Positions 8,293-17,130 of a DNA stretch of 64,000 bases are shown here, in pieces; position 1 is the first letter of the stretch; each line of letters starts with the position of its first letter. The notes under the pieces are model-generated. The model saw only the letters and a list, made by a program, of their open reading frames with translations. It was not told where the DNA came from and searched no databases. Origin of the DNA: Devosia geojensis (GTDB taxonomy: Bacteria > Pseudomonadota > Alphaproteobacteria > Rhizobiales > Devosiaceae); assembly GCF_000969415.1 (NCBI RefSeq), contig NZ_JZEX01000088.1, positions 1 to 64,000 on the forward strand, given 5' to 3'. Made by a program: the position numbers and the translations under genes.

Positions 8293-9599
8293 TGATCCTC
8301 GATGTTCGACTGGACGGCTTCGGCGCGCCGATCGGCGAGCTCGCGGCGGACGACAGGGGCGCGGTCACGTTCACCTATACGGGCGAGCACCTGGAGCGCG
8401 CGGATGCGCTGGCGCTCTCCCTTGCCCTGCCCTTGACGCCACAACCTTTCGCAGATGTTGCCACCCGCGCCTATTTCGACAACCTGCTGCAGGAGCGGGA
8501 TACGGCGCGCGCCGACATCATCGCGAAATACGGCCTGGCCAATGACGATATCGCCGGCATTCTCTATCACCTGGGCAAGGACTGCTCCGGCGCCGTATCG
8601 GTGCTGCCCGAGGGGGCCCCGGCGGTAAAAGTCCCCGGCGTCCTTTCCAGGGATTACGAGCCCTATGCGGATGCACAACTCGAGAGCATCGTTCGATCGC
8701 TCCATGAACGCAGGCCGCTACCCGAGGAGGTCCAGGACCCCTCGCCTCTGGCAGGCGTGCAGAGCAAGATCGCCGTGACGGTCCTGCCGGACGGAAGAAT
8801 GGCTGCGCCGCTGGGCGGCGCGCCAACGACACACATCCTCAAGGTGCCTCAGGAGCGTCACGAACGCGAGGCGGCGCGAGAGCATCGTGCGATGGTTCTT
8901 TCGCGGGAAAGCGGCTTCGAAACGGCGGCAACCGGACTCATGGAGATCGCGGGCATACCCGCGCTGCTCGTCGAGCGATACGATCGGGTGGTCGAGGGCG
9001 GGCGCGTCCGGCGCATCCATCAGGAGGACTTCTGCCAAGCCCTGGGGCTGCCGGCGCGGCTCAAATACGAACGCCGGGGGACGCAAGGACGCCGGTTCGA
9101 TGTCGCCGCGGTTCGAACCATCCTGGACCGGACGATCGATCCGGTGCGCGAGCGCCAGCTCTTCATAGACATCACGATATTCGACATGCTGATCGGCAAT
9201 GCCGACGCCCACGCCAAGAACTTCTCGCTGTTCCACCTGCCCGGAAACCGGATCAGAACGACGCCGCGCTACGATGTGCTGCCGACCGTGCTGGACCGGG
9301 GCACCACGGACGAGTTCGCATACCGCATCGGCAACGCGGAAGCGCTGGCGCAGGTGGACGCTCGTGCCCTCGACGATTTCCTTGCCGAACTGGGATTGAG
9401 CTCCATCGCGGGACGCCGCCGCATCCTCCAGGAAGCGACCGATCGCGCGGTTCGCACGCTCAACGGCCAACTCGGGGAGATCGCAAGGCACGACAAGAAC
9501 TTCGGCGATCTCATCGCCACCAACATCCGCACGCTATGCGACAACCTCGGTCTCGAGGTCCCCGGGCCGGCACGAGATATGGACACTTTCGTGCGCTAG
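8292..9599 (+). CDS. hipA: HipA-type serine/threonine kinase toxin
   Basis: The 435-residue protein has the HipA N-terminal domain (residues 1-105) and the kinase domain. The segment SPLAGVQSKIAV (residues 151-162) matches the flexible loop that carries the inactivating autophosphorylation serine of E. coli HipA, so Ser151 is the likely equivalent. NADAHAKNFSLF (303-314) supplies the catalytic aspartate and asparagine, and RYDVLPT follows as the metal-binding region. Family members phosphorylate aminoacyl-tRNA synthetases or related targets and cause growth arrest. The stop codon TAG shares the palindrome CTAG with the convergent VOC gene. Confidence 0.9.
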   Translation: MILDVRLDGFGAPIGELAADDRGAVTFTYTGEHLERADALALSLALPLTPQPFADVATRAYFDNLLQERDTARADIIAKYGLANDDIAGILYHLGKDCSGAVSVLPEGAPAVKVPGVLSRDYEPYADAQLESIVRSLHERRPLPEEVQDPSPLAGVQSKIAVTVLPDGRMAAPLGGAPTTHILKVPQERHEREAAREHRAMVLSRESGFETAATGLMEIAGIPALLVERYDRVVEGGRVRRIHQEDFCQALGLPARLKYERRGTQGRRFDVAAVRTILDRTIDPVRERQLFIDITIFDMLIGNADAHAKNFSLFHLPGNRIRTTPRYDVLPTVLDRGTTDEFAYRIGNAEALAQVDARALDDFLAELGLSSIAGRRRILQEATDRAVRTLNGQLGEIARHDKNFGDLIATNIRTLCDNLGLEVPGPARDMDTFVR

Positions 9600-9994
9600 T
9601 TCGCCGACCGTTCCGCCAGCTCGACGATGATACCGTCGGGATCGCGGCAGAAGGCCACGCGTTTGAGGATTTCGGAGTTGTAGGCGAGGCGCGGGCGCTC
9701 GATGATCTCGATGCCGGCAGCTTCGAGACGGGTGACGACCTCGTCGATATCGTCATAGGCAAGGGTCAGGTGGCGGATGCCGGCGACGCCCTCGGGTACG
9801 TCGCGGGCAAGATCGACCTCGCGGTCGGGCGCGATCACCTCGAGCATGCCGCCGCCGGCGTCGAGGAAGGCGACCTCGCCGCGGGTCTGGCGCTTGCGCA
9901 GGACGAGATCGAGCCCGAGAAGGCCGACATAGAAGTCGATGGTGCGGTCGAGATTGCCGCTCGTCATGCCGACGTGCTCGAAGCCGATAAGCAT
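9596..9994 (-). CDS. VOC-fold protein, glyoxalase I-like
   Basis: The 132-residue product has the paired beta-alpha-beta-beta-beta modules of the vicinal oxygen chelate fold. GFEHVGMTSGNLDRTIDFYVGLLGLDL at the N-terminus gives the first metal histidine (His7), IRHLTLAYDDID at the start of the second module gives another, and FCRDPDGIIVELAE near the end gives the closing glutamate. This fits a metal-dependent lyase or isomerase of the lactoylglutathione lyase type, though the substrate cannot be fixed. It starts six bases after an Lrp-type gene, so the two form an operon. Confidence 0.8.
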   Translation of the reverse strand: MLIGFEHVGMTSGNLDRTIDFYVGLLGLDLVLRKRQTRGEVAFLDAGGGMLEVIAPDREVDLARDVPEGVAGIRHLTLAYDDIDEVVTRLEAAGIEIIERPRLAYNSEILKRVAFCRDPDGIIVELAERSAN

Positions 9995-10000
9995 GGCCGG

Positions 10001-10486
10001 TTACTTGTCGTCGTCGACGACGAGAGCGAAATCGAGCGGAAGGGCTGTCGTGTACTTGATCTGGCCCATGGCGAAGGCCGAGCTGACATCGGTCAGCGCA
10101 ATCTTGCCGATGAGCCGCTTGTAGAAGGAATCGTAGGCGGCGATATCCGGCACGACGACGCGCATCAGATAGTCGACGTCGCCGCTCATGCGGTAGAACT
10201 CGACGACCTCGGGGAAATCGTCGATGACGGCGGAGAACTTGCGCATCCAGGCTTCGTTGTGCTCGTTGGTCTTGACCGAGACGAAGACGGTAACGCCGAC
10301 GTTGACCTTGACCGGATCGAGCACCGCGACGCGCCGCTGGATGACGCCGTCCTCCTCCATCTTCTGGATGCGCCGCCAGCACGGCGTCGTCGACAGGCCG
10401 ACCTTTCGCCCGATCTCGGCGACGGGCATGGTCGCATCCCGCTGCAGGAGACCCAGTATCTTGCGATCGATCTTATCCAGCGCCAT
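10001..10486 (-). CDS. Lrp/AsnC family transcriptional regulator
   Basis: The 161-residue protein has an N-terminal AsnC-type helix-turn-helix (LDKIDRKILGLLQRDATMPVAEIGRKVGLSTTPCWRRIQKMEEDGVIQ) and a C-terminal RAM ligand-binding domain (VFVSVKTNEHNEAW through GDVDYLMRVVVPD). It is the standard length of the family. The ATG at 10486 gives the normal N-terminus; the open frame upstream to 10558 is not needed. It is co-transcribed with the downstream VOC gene and is probably autoregulated through the AT-rich region before it. Confidence 0.9.
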   Translation of the reverse strand: MALDKIDRKILGLLQRDATMPVAEIGRKVGLSTTPCWRRIQKMEEDGVIQRRVAVLDPVKVNVGVTVFVSVKTNEHNEAWMRKFSAVIDDFPEVVEFYRMSGDVDYLMRVVVPDIAAYDSFYKRLIGKIALTDVSSAFAMGQIKYTTALPLDFALVVDDDK

Positions 10487-10501
10487 TGAAGCCCCCAGAA
10501 G

Positions 10502-10531
10502 AAATCCGTTTGCGGATTTAATGAAATTATA
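10502..10531 (-). promoter_or_regulatory. Promoter element and inverted repeat before the Lrp-type gene
   Basis: On the leftward strand a perfect TATAAT hexamer (10526-10531) is followed by the inverted repeat AAATCCGtttgCGGATTT at 10502-10519. The repeat therefore lies between the probable -10 box and the start codon, a good position for autoregulation by an Lrp-family protein. No clear -35 match was found. Confidence 0.45.
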
Positions 10532-10609
10532 CAGGAAATCTAGCGCGATATGCGCCAAATCAACCTAGTCAAAGCAAAAAACGTTCACTTGTCAACTCTA
10601 CTCCGGCAG

Positions 10610-11191
10610 TCAAGTTTGCGACGGGCGGAACAAATCAGACAACCACTTCAAAGGGCTTAGCCCGTCCTGGTGATCGTCGCGCCAGGCGCGCGGCGCATCG
10701 AAGGTGCCGGCCCAGATGCCGAGACGCTGCCGGCGGGCCTGCTGCTCCTCATGGTCGTAGCCGCCATTGGCGATGGCAAGGCCGGCCGACACCATCTCGC
10801 GGCCGAGGTCGCGCCCACCGATCTCGCAATTGGCGAGGAGCCGGCCGAAGCGGTCGTGGCCGTGGGGAACGCAGGAGACCACGCCGGAGGCGAGGAGGCG
10901 CGCCATGTGGTCGCGCGCGGCGCGCCCGCACGGCCAGTCGGCCCCGGACGCATCCGTGCAGGTCTGGTCGAACTCGGGCGCGTCGATGTCGAGCAGACGG
11001 ATGCGCTCCTCGCCCAGCCGGAAGCTGTCGCCGTCGCTGACCCGCGCCCGGCCGGAGACCGGATCGTAACGCGGCCCGAGGAGGGTGGCGCCGACGGCAA
11101 CGACGGCGAGCACGGCCAGCGCCGTCAGGGTGCCGGACAGTCCGCCGAGGCGGCTTCGCCGGCGGCTACCGCGCCGATAGGTAAAAACCAA
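10610..11191 (-). CDS. Membrane-anchored thermonuclease-like (SNase) protein
   Basis: The 193-residue product has basic N-terminal residues, one membrane segment (about residues 20-40, the anchor or signal) and then a staphylococcal nuclease fold. RVSDGDSFRLGEERIRLLDIDAPEFDQ contains the aspartates, the arginine and the APE glutamate of the nuclease active site. HDRFGRLLANCEIGGRDLGREMVSAGLA supplies the second arginine region. It is probably a calcium-dependent nuclease acting outside the cytoplasmic membrane, although some family members are inactive. Its own neighbourhood gives no further hint. Confidence 0.8.
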   Translation of the reverse strand: MVFTYRRGSRRRSRLGGLSGTLTALAVLAVVAVGATLLGPRYDPVSGRARVSDGDSFRLGEERIRLLDIDAPEFDQTCTDASGADWPCGRAARDHMARLLASGVVSCVPHGHDRFGRLLANCEIGGRDLGREMVSAGLAIANGGYDHEEQQARRQRLGIWAGTFDAPRAWRDDHQDGLSPLKWLSDLFRPSQT

Positions 11192-11289
11192 GGTTTCATC
11201 CCCTGTTAACCACGCTGTTGATAGTGTTTTTAACCAGCGTAGCGAATGCGTTTTCTGTTCGCATCATCTAGTTATCGAGTAACCGCGTC

Positions 11290-12819
11290 ATGCCGTCCCA
11301 GCCGGCGACATCCAGCACCGACGTCCGCGCGCAAATGGGGCGCGAGGTGCGCCGCAACATCCAGAAGACCGTGCTCGACGCGCGCCAGCGCCTGACGTCG
11401 AGCTCGGGCACGCGCGCCGCCTTCGACTATCAGCTGATGCAAGCCTATGCGGAGTCGCGCATCGGCGCAGCGCTCCCCCTCTCGGCCATCGTCATCATCC
11501 TTGCGGTCGTCGCCAGTTTCTGGGTGCCGTTCATGTTCACCGCCATCTGGGCGGGGATGGTGCTCCTCAGCCTGCTGGCGGTCGCCCTGCTCTGCCGGCG
11601 CTTCCAGCGCGTGTCGCCGGCCAAGTTCCACGCCGAGCACTGGACCACCAATTTCGTCGCCGCCGAAACGGTCTACGGCGTCACCTGGTCGCTGATCACC
11701 CTCTTCGGGCTGCTGACGCAGGCAGCCGAACTGACGCTGGTGACATTCGCCATGGTGCTGGTCAGCATCGCCTCGAACGCGGTGGCGACGCGCACGCTCA
11801 CCCCGGCGACGGTGATGAGCACGCTGCCGGCAACGCTCACGGTCGCCATCAACCTCATCTATCTCGGCGGTACGCTCAACTACACGCTGGGCGCCATCGT
11901 CATCTGCGCCGAAATCTTCTTCGTCTATCTGGCGCGCCAGCTCCACGCCTCCGAGCTCGAGCGCATCTCGCACCAGGCCGAGAAGGATTCGCTGATTGCC
12001 GAGCTCGAGGAAGCCCAGCACATGTCGGACGAGGCGCGCCGGCATGCCGAGCAGGCCAACATTGCCAAGTCGCAGTTCCTTGCGACCATGAGCCATGAGC
12101 TGCGCACGCCGCTCAACGCCATCATCGGCTTTTCCGAGGTGCTGAAATCAGAGCTGCTGGGTGCACACCAGGTGCCGCAGTACAAGGAATATGCCGCCGA
12201 CATCCACGGGTCGGGCCTGCACCTGCTCAATCTCATCAACGAGCTGCTGGACCTGTCGCGCATCGAGGCGGGCAAGTACGAGCTCAACGAAGAGGTCGTG
12301 TCGCTGATCGACATCGCCGAGGATTGCCGGCGGATGATGGAGCTGCGCGCCAAGGCCAAGGGCATCGACCTGACCTTCAGCTACGGCAACGCCCTGCCAA
12401 AGCTGTGGGGCGACGAGCGGGCGATCCGGCAGGTGGTCCTCAACCTTCTCTCCAACGCCATCAAGTTCACGCCGCAGGGCGGCAAGGTGACACTCGTCAT
12501 CAACCGCAGCGCCGATGGCGGGCAGCTGATTTCGGTCAAGGACAACGGGCCGGGCATTCCCGAGGACGAGATCGAGACCGTGCTCTCCTCGTTCGGACAG
12601 GGGTCGCTGGCGCAAAAGACCGCCGAACAGGGCGCGGGCCTGGGCCTGCCCATCGTCCAGAAGATCATGGACCTGCACCAGGGCCGGTTCGATCTCTTCT
12701 CCAAGGTGCGCTTCGGCACCGAGGTCATCGCCAGCTTCCCGCGGGCGCGGGTGATGGATGCGCTGGCGCCGGTGGTGGAGCGGCGCGACAGGCTGCAGAT
12801 CTTTTCCGAGGCGGGGTAG
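11290..12819 (+). CDS. Membrane sensor histidine kinase of the PleC/DivJ/PdhS type
   Basis: The 509-residue protein has five or six membrane segments between residues 60 and 215, a short coiled coil (ERISHQAEKDSLIAELEEAQ), then a HisKA domain. The phospho-acceptor is His269 in MSHELRTPLNAIIGFSEVLK, a sequence typical of the alphaproteobacterial PleC/DivJ/PdhS group that acts on DivK. A HATPase domain follows with NLLSNAIKFTP, DNGPGIP and GAGLGLPIVQKIMDLH. A role in cell-cycle or polarity signalling is inferred from that similarity; no response regulator gene is adjacent. Its 3' side carries copy 3 of the paired repeat. Confidence 0.85.
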   Translation: MPSQPATSSTDVRAQMGREVRRNIQKTVLDARQRLTSSSGTRAAFDYQLMQAYAESRIGAALPLSAIVIILAVVASFWVPFMFTAIWAGMVLLSLLAVALLCRRFQRVSPAKFHAEHWTTNFVAAETVYGVTWSLITLFGLLTQAAELTLVTFAMVLVSIASNAVATRTLTPATVMSTLPATLTVAINLIYLGGTLNYTLGAIVICAEIFFVYLARQLHASELERISHQAEKDSLIAELEEAQHMSDEARRHAEQANIAKSQFLATMSHELRTPLNAIIGFSEVLKSELLGAHQVPQYKEYAADIHGSGLHLLNLINELLDLSRIEAGKYELNEEVVSLIDIAEDCRRMMELRAKAKGIDLTFSYGNALPKLWGDERAIRQVVLNLLSNAIKFTPQGGKVTLVINRSADGGQLISVKDNGPGIPEDEIETVLSSFGQGSLAQKTAEQGAGLGLPIVQKIMDLHQGRFDLFSKVRFGTEVIASFPRARVMDALAPVVERRDRLQIFSEAG

Positions 12820-12860
12820 CCGGAAGCGGCAAGTTACGTGTCGCAAATTTCTCCCTATCA

Positions 12861-13006
12861 ACCGGCTGTCATCCCGGCGAAGGCCGGGACCCAGCCCTGA
12901 ACGCATCCACACGCACGTCGGGCTGTCGTGCCCCATTCACACACCTTGCGACTGGCGCGGCATCTCAGGATGGGTTCCGGCCTTCGCCGGAATGACAGCC
13001 CGTGGG
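12861..13006. repeat. Paired palindromic intergenic repeat, copy 3
   Basis: The left arm has ACCGGCTGTCATCCCGGCGA and continues to CCCAGCCCTGAAC, and the right arm has the inverted GGCCTTCGCCGGAATGACAG. The interior matches copy 1 with gaps (CACGCAC, GTGCCCC, ACACCTTGCGACTGGCG), so copies 1 and 3 are in the same orientation. It lies between the convergent histidine kinase and cobT genes, in a 238-bp gap without a gene. Confidence 0.8.
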
Positions 13007-13057
13007 TAAGGTTTGGATGGCGCTCGAACCGCACCGTCGGTGGATGGGCAGACGCGC

Positions 13058-14083
13058 TCAGGCCGATTTGCCGCTGACGGCCGCCTCCGCGAAGGTCGCC
13101 ATGGTGTTGTGGAGGTCGAGCGCGGTCTTCGTGACGACAGCGGCAAGGGCAGCGCCGCTCCCCTCCCCCAGGCGCATGCCGAGATCGAGGAGGCCCTTGC
13201 GGTCCATGGCGGCCAGCGCCCGGGCATGGGCGCTTTCGGCGGAGGTGTGGCCGAAGATGCAGTGGTCGATCGCCTCCGGATTGATCGCATAGGCGATGGC
13301 CGCGGCGGAGGTGGCGACGAACCCGTCGACGATGACCGGGATCTTCTGGTGGCGAGCAGCGAGGAGCGCGCCCAGCATGGCGGCGATCTCGCGGCCGCCG
13401 AGGCGGGCGAGGATATTGAGGGGATGGGTGAGCTCGTTCTTGTGGAAGGCGAGCGCGCGATCCACCGCATCGGCCTTGCGGGCAAGACCGGCGTCGTCGA
13501 CGCCGGTGCCGCGCCCGACCCAATCGGCGCCGGTGCCGCCGAAGAGCGCGGCGTAGACGGCGGCAGCGACCGTAGTGTTGCCGATGCCCATCTCGCCGAT
13601 GCAGATGAGATCGGGACGGCCGGCAATCGCCTCCATGCCATAGGCGATGGTGGCCGCGCACATGCGATCGTCCAGCGCCGGCTCGCGGGTCATGTCGCCG
13701 GTCGGCAGTTCCAGCGCCAGCTCGAAGACGCGCAGGTTCAATTCGTGCAGCGCGCAGATGCGCGAGATGGCAGCCCCGCCATTGGTGAAATTGGCGACCA
13801 TCTGGGCCGTCACCTCGCGCGGGAAGGCGGATACCCCCTGATCGGTGACGCCGTGGTTGCCGGCGAAAATGGTGACCATCGGATTGTCGAGGGTGGGCCT
13901 GGGCTTGCCCTGCCAGCGGGCGAGGTGCTCGACCAGCCGCTCGAGCTCGCCCAATGAACCCGGCGGCTTGGTGAGCTGCGCGTCGCGCTCGCGCACCGCC
14001 GCCACGGCCGCCTCGTCGCCATCGGGCACGGTGAGGATGAGATCGAGGACGTCGGAATAGGCGGGATTGAGCGGGGCGGACAT
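13058..14083 (-). CDS. cobT: Nicotinate-nucleotide--dimethylbenzimidazole phosphoribosyltransferase
   Basis: This enzyme makes alpha-ribazole phosphate for the lower ligand of cobalamin. The 341-residue protein shows KPPGSLGELE near residue 38, the FAGNHGVTDQGVSAFP segment, GEMGIGNTT, GRGTGVDD and the late catalytic RLGEGSGAALA. The ATG at 14083 has GGAG six bases upstream; the long open frame beyond it is antisense to cobS. It is divergent from cobS with 48 bp between starts, too little room for a cobalamin riboswitch. Confidence 0.93.
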   Translation of the reverse strand: MSAPLNPAYSDVLDLILTVPDGDEAAVAAVRERDAQLTKPPGSLGELERLVEHLARWQGKPRPTLDNPMVTIFAGNHGVTDQGVSAFPREVTAQMVANFTNGGAAISRICALHELNLRVFELALELPTGDMTREPALDDRMCAATIAYGMEAIAGRPDLICIGEMGIGNTTVAAAVYAALFGGTGADWVGRGTGVDDAGLARKADAVDRALAFHKNELTHPLNILARLGGREIAAMLGALLAARHQKIPVIVDGFVATSAAAIAYAINPEAIDHCIFGHTSAESAHARALAAMDRKGLLDLGMRLGEGSGAALAAVVTKTALDLHNTMATFAEAAVSGKSA

Positions 14084-14131
14084 GACGACTCCGGCTATGG
14101 TAGGAAGGCTGGGTCTTGTTGCCCAAAGTGG

Positions 14132-14983
14132 GTGGAATTGCAATTGAGCCAGGAAAGCGAACCGACCATTGCGCAAACCGAGGAGGGGCCGGGGCCTCGC
14201 CTCGCGAGGGACGACGCGGGCGGGCTCTTCGCCGATACGGTGATGGCGCTGCGTTTCTTCTCGCGCCTGCCGACGGGTGACAGCCCGCACGAGACGCCTT
14301 CGCTCGCGCGCATGGCGCTCGCCCTGCCCTTCGCCAGCCTCGTCATCGGGATCGGCCCGGCGCTGCTCCTCGTTTTCGGATTGCTGCTGGGGCTGCCCAG
14401 CTATTTCGCCGCGGCGCTGGCAGTGGCGGCGGCGGTGCTGGCGACCGGCGCCATGGCCGAGGACGCCGTGGCCGACAGCATGGACGGGCTCTTCGGCGGG
14501 GCGAGTCGTGAGCGCCGGCTGGAAATCATGAAGGACAGCCGGCACGGCACCTATGGCGTGGCGGCGCTCTGCCTTTTTCTTTTGCTGCGCGTGACGGCGC
14601 TTGGAGCGATCGGCGCGGAAAACCCATTGGCGGCGGGAGGACTGTGGCTGGCGGCAGGCGTACTCGCCCGCTCGACGGCGCTCTGGCTGCCGGTGGCGTT
14701 GCCACCGGCGCGGCAGACGGGCGCCGGCGCCACGGCCGGCGAGCTCGGCTGGAAGAGCTTTGCCGCCGGAGCGGGCTTTGCCGTCATCCTCTCGCTCGTG
14801 CTGGCAGGCCCGTTCGCCGGCTATCTCGGGCTTCTCGTCGCCTTCGTGCTGCTCGCGCTCGCCGTCGCCGGCTGGACGGCGCTCTGCCGCAAGCTCGTTG
14901 CGGGACAGACGGGAGACCTGACCGGAGGACTCATCGCGCTTTGCGAAATAGCCGCGCTGACGGCATTTCTGCTGGCGTCCTGA
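14132..14983 (+). CDS. cobS: Adenosylcobinamide-GDP ribazoletransferase (cobalamin synthase)
   Basis: This integral membrane enzyme joins adenosylcobinamide-GDP and alpha-ribazole to give adenosylcobalamin. The 283-residue protein opens its conserved part with LRFFSRLPTG, followed by EDAVADSMDGLFGG and RLEIMKDSRHGTYG, which are diagnostic, and has six or so membrane segments. The start is a GTG at 14132; an internal ATG at codon 38 is a shorter alternative that would still keep the whole domain. It is divergent from cobT. Confidence 0.92.
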   Translation: MELQLSQESEPTIAQTEEGPGPRLARDDAGGLFADTVMALRFFSRLPTGDSPHETPSLARMALALPFASLVIGIGPALLLVFGLLLGLPSYFAAALAVAAAVLATGAMAEDAVADSMDGLFGGASRERRLEIMKDSRHGTYGVAALCLFLLLRVTALGAIGAENPLAAGGLWLAAGVLARSTALWLPVALPPARQTGAGATAGELGWKSFAAGAGFAVILSLVLAGPFAGYLGLLVAFVLLALAVAGWTALCRKLVAGQTGDLTGGLIALCEIAALTAFLLAS

Positions 14984-15135
14984 ACCCAACTCCAGCCCGG
15001 TGGAAAGGCTGTTTTGGAGAACACACGCAAGTTTGCGTCGACCTCAACCAGAAATCCCGAGCCCTGCCTTGAAACGGACAAGACGAATGACTTTATCGGG
15101 ATAAGGAACGACTTCGGCGAGGGCAGAGACCGCAC

Positions 15136-15822
15136 ATGATCTTCATCGGTATCGCGCTCGTCATTGCCGCCGGGCTCGGACTTCTCATCGCCAGCGATGC
15201 GGGAAGCCTGGTGGGGTTGACGGAATCCCAGACGGGGCAGCTGCTTTTCCTCGTCATCATCCTCATTTTCCTGGCCGGCGGCACCTTCATGCGGCGGCAC
15301 AAGGCAGGCGAGCTCGTCAGCGGCGTCGCCATGTGGGTGGCGATTTTCGGCGTTGCGCTCCTCACCTACTCCTACCGTGCGGAGATCGCGGGGGTCGCCA
15401 GCCGTGTCTTCGGCGAGCTGGCACCGGGCGTCGCGGTCGTCGACGCCGAGCGCGGCACGGCGACCTTCCGGCGCGGCATCGGCGGGCACTTCGAGGTCAG
15501 CACGACCGTCAACGGGCATACGACGCCGATGATCTTCGATACCGGGGCGAGCGCCGTGGTGTTGACCACAGCCGATGCGCGGGCGGCCGGGATCGACACG
15601 GACACGCTGCGCTTCGACATCCCCGTCTCGACCGCCAACGGCACCGGCATGGCGGCGCGGGTAACCCTCGATGCCGTCGAAGTCGGCGGCATCACGCGCC
15701 AGAACGTGCGCGCCTTCATCTCGGAGGACGGAGCGCTGGAAACGAGCCTTCTCGGGATGACGTTCCTCGAGACCCTCAGCCGCTACGCGGTGACCAGCAA
15801 CGCGCTGGAGCTGACCGACTGA
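15136..15822 (+). CDS. Retropepsin-like aspartic protease (clan AA), membrane anchored
   Basis: The 228-residue protein has three predicted membrane segments in residues 1-85 and then a retroviral-type aspartic protease domain. The catalytic site is FDTGASAVVL with Asp135, followed by the flap region and a second hydrophobic turn (LLGMTFLETL near residue 205). This arrangement matches the bacterial TIGR02281-type family, whose substrates are mostly unknown. The 3' end overlaps the convergent dusA gene by 40 bp. Confidence 0.82.
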   Translation: MIFIGIALVIAAGLGLLIASDAGSLVGLTESQTGQLLFLVIILIFLAGGTFMRRHKAGELVSGVAMWVAIFGVALLTYSYRAEIAGVASRVFGELAPGVAVVDAERGTATFRRGIGGHFEVSTTVNGHTTPMIFDTGASAVVLTTADARAAGIDTDTLRFDIPVSTANGTGMAARVTLDAVEVGGITRQNVRAFISEDGALETSLLGMTFLETLSRYAVTSNALELTD

Positions 15823-16802
15823 CGCCGGCGGGCGTCGTCCAAAGCATCCATTGCCCTGTCCAGCACCTCGACGCCGGCGCCCCTGCGGCAGGCGTCGGTC
15901 GAAAGGATCTGGCGGAACTGGCGCGCGCCCGGCAGACCATTGGCAAGGCCCAGCATGTGGCGGGTGATCTGGTTGATGCGGGCGCCCTGCCCGATCTGCT
16001 CCCCGGCATAGACGCGCATGCCGGCCATGACGCTTTCGAGCGTCACCGGCTTCGCCGGCTCGCCGAAGACGAGCGCATCGACATCGGCGAGAATCATCGG
16101 ATTGTGGTAGGCGGCGCGGCCGAGCATGACGCCATCGACGTGGTCGAGATGGGCGAGCGCAGCCTCCAGCGTATCGATGCCGCCGTTGATCATCACCGGA
16201 TAGGGCGCGAGGCGCTTACGCAGACGATAGACCCGGTCATAATCGAGCGGCGGGATGGTGCGGTTTTCCTTGGGGCTCAGTCCCTGCAGCCACGCCTTGC
16301 GGGCATGGACATAGAGCGCCTCGGCGCCGGCCGCGACCATCGCGTCGGCGAACCGGTCGAGCCCCACTTCCGGATCCTGATCGTCGATGCCGATGCGGCA
16401 CTTGACGGTGACCGGCAGATGCGTCGCCTCGCGCATGGCGCGAACACAATCGGCGACCAGGTCCGGCTCGGCCATGAGGCAGGCGCCGAACCGGCCGGAC
16501 TGCACGCGATCGGACGGGCAGCCGACATTGAGATTTACTTCAGCGTAACCGGCGGCCGTGGCGAGCTGCGTGGCGGCGGCAAGCTCGGCCGGGTCCGAAC
16601 CGCCGAGCTGAATGGCCACAGGCTGCTCGGCCGGCGAAAAAGCGAGGAGCCGCTCGGCATCGCCATGAACGAGCGCGGCGCTGGTGACCATTTCGGTGAA
16701 CAACAGCGCCCGACGGCTGAGGAGCCGGTGGAGATAGCGGCAGTGCCGGTCCGTCCACTCCATCATGGGCGCGACGGAAAATCTATGCGCTTGATAATTC
16801 AA
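15783..16802 (-). CDS. dusA: tRNA-dihydrouridine synthase A
   Basis: This flavoenzyme reduces uridine to dihydrouridine in the D-loop of tRNA. The protein has the conserved opening FSVAPMMEWTDRHCRYLHR, the catalytic cysteine in NLNVGCPSDRVQSGRFGA, VKCRIGIDD, HARKAWLQGLSPKENR, and INGGIDT with GVMLGRAAYHNP. I place the start at a TTG (16802), which gives 339 residues, the usual DusA length. The open frame continues upstream with non-family sequence, and the first ATG downstream would cut the flavin loop. It overlaps the convergent protease gene by 40 bp. Confidence 0.88.
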   Translation of the reverse strand: MNYQAHRFSVAPMMEWTDRHCRYLHRLLSRRALLFTEMVTSAALVHGDAERLLAFSPAEQPVAIQLGGSDPAELAAATQLATAAGYAEVNLNVGCPSDRVQSGRFGACLMAEPDLVADCVRAMREATHLPVTVKCRIGIDDQDPEVGLDRFADAMVAAGAEALYVHARKAWLQGLSPKENRTIPPLDYDRVYRLRKRLAPYPVMINGGIDTLEAALAHLDHVDGVMLGRAAYHNPMILADVDALVFGEPAKPVTLESVMAGMRVYAGEQIGQGARINQITRHMLGLANGLPGARQFRQILSTDACRRGAGVEVLDRAMDALDDARRRQSVSSSALLVTA

Positions 16803-17130
16803 GGTTTTTCTCGTGTCTTTCCGGGCCTTAAACGTGCGCAAGCTCGCCTTTCGCGTTCTGTACCCCCGCAGTGTGCACGGGATGGCATCCAGCTTCTCGC
16901 CAAGCAGGACGCGAGATTGACTCGGGCCAAAAGCTCCCAAGCATAAGGACGGGACTAAGCCCTTCGCAAATCTGATCGACCTGCATATCGGGGATATGAA
17001 GGATGTTGGCAAGGAAATCGGTCGCTCAAAAGAGATTCGGTCTCGAGTTGAGGCCAGGCCTCAGGGTCATGTCGGCTTCATCTGGGCTATTATCAATGTA
17101 ATATAATGGTTCAGGATCAGGACGATATCG
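16803..17130. promoter_or_regulatory. Divergent region between dusA and the amidohydrolase gene
   Basis: I see no gene in these 328 bp. A perfect TATAAT at 17102-17107 and the ribosome site AGGA near 17122 fit a promoter and start for the rightward amidohydrolase, though no good -35 box was found. A palindrome TGAGGCCaGGCCTCA at 17049-17063 lies about 40 bp upstream of the TATAAT and could be an operator. This gap marks the switch from housekeeping genes to the catabolic region. Confidence 0.4.

Noticed and set aside
14084-14131. Cobalamin riboswitch between cobT and cobS
   Set aside because: The divergent gap is only 48 bp, far too short for a B12 riboswitch, and shows no matching elements.
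13058-14989. A 643-codon version of CobT
   Set aside because: The upstream 302 codons are antisense to cobS. The family N-terminus and a ribosome site are at 14083.
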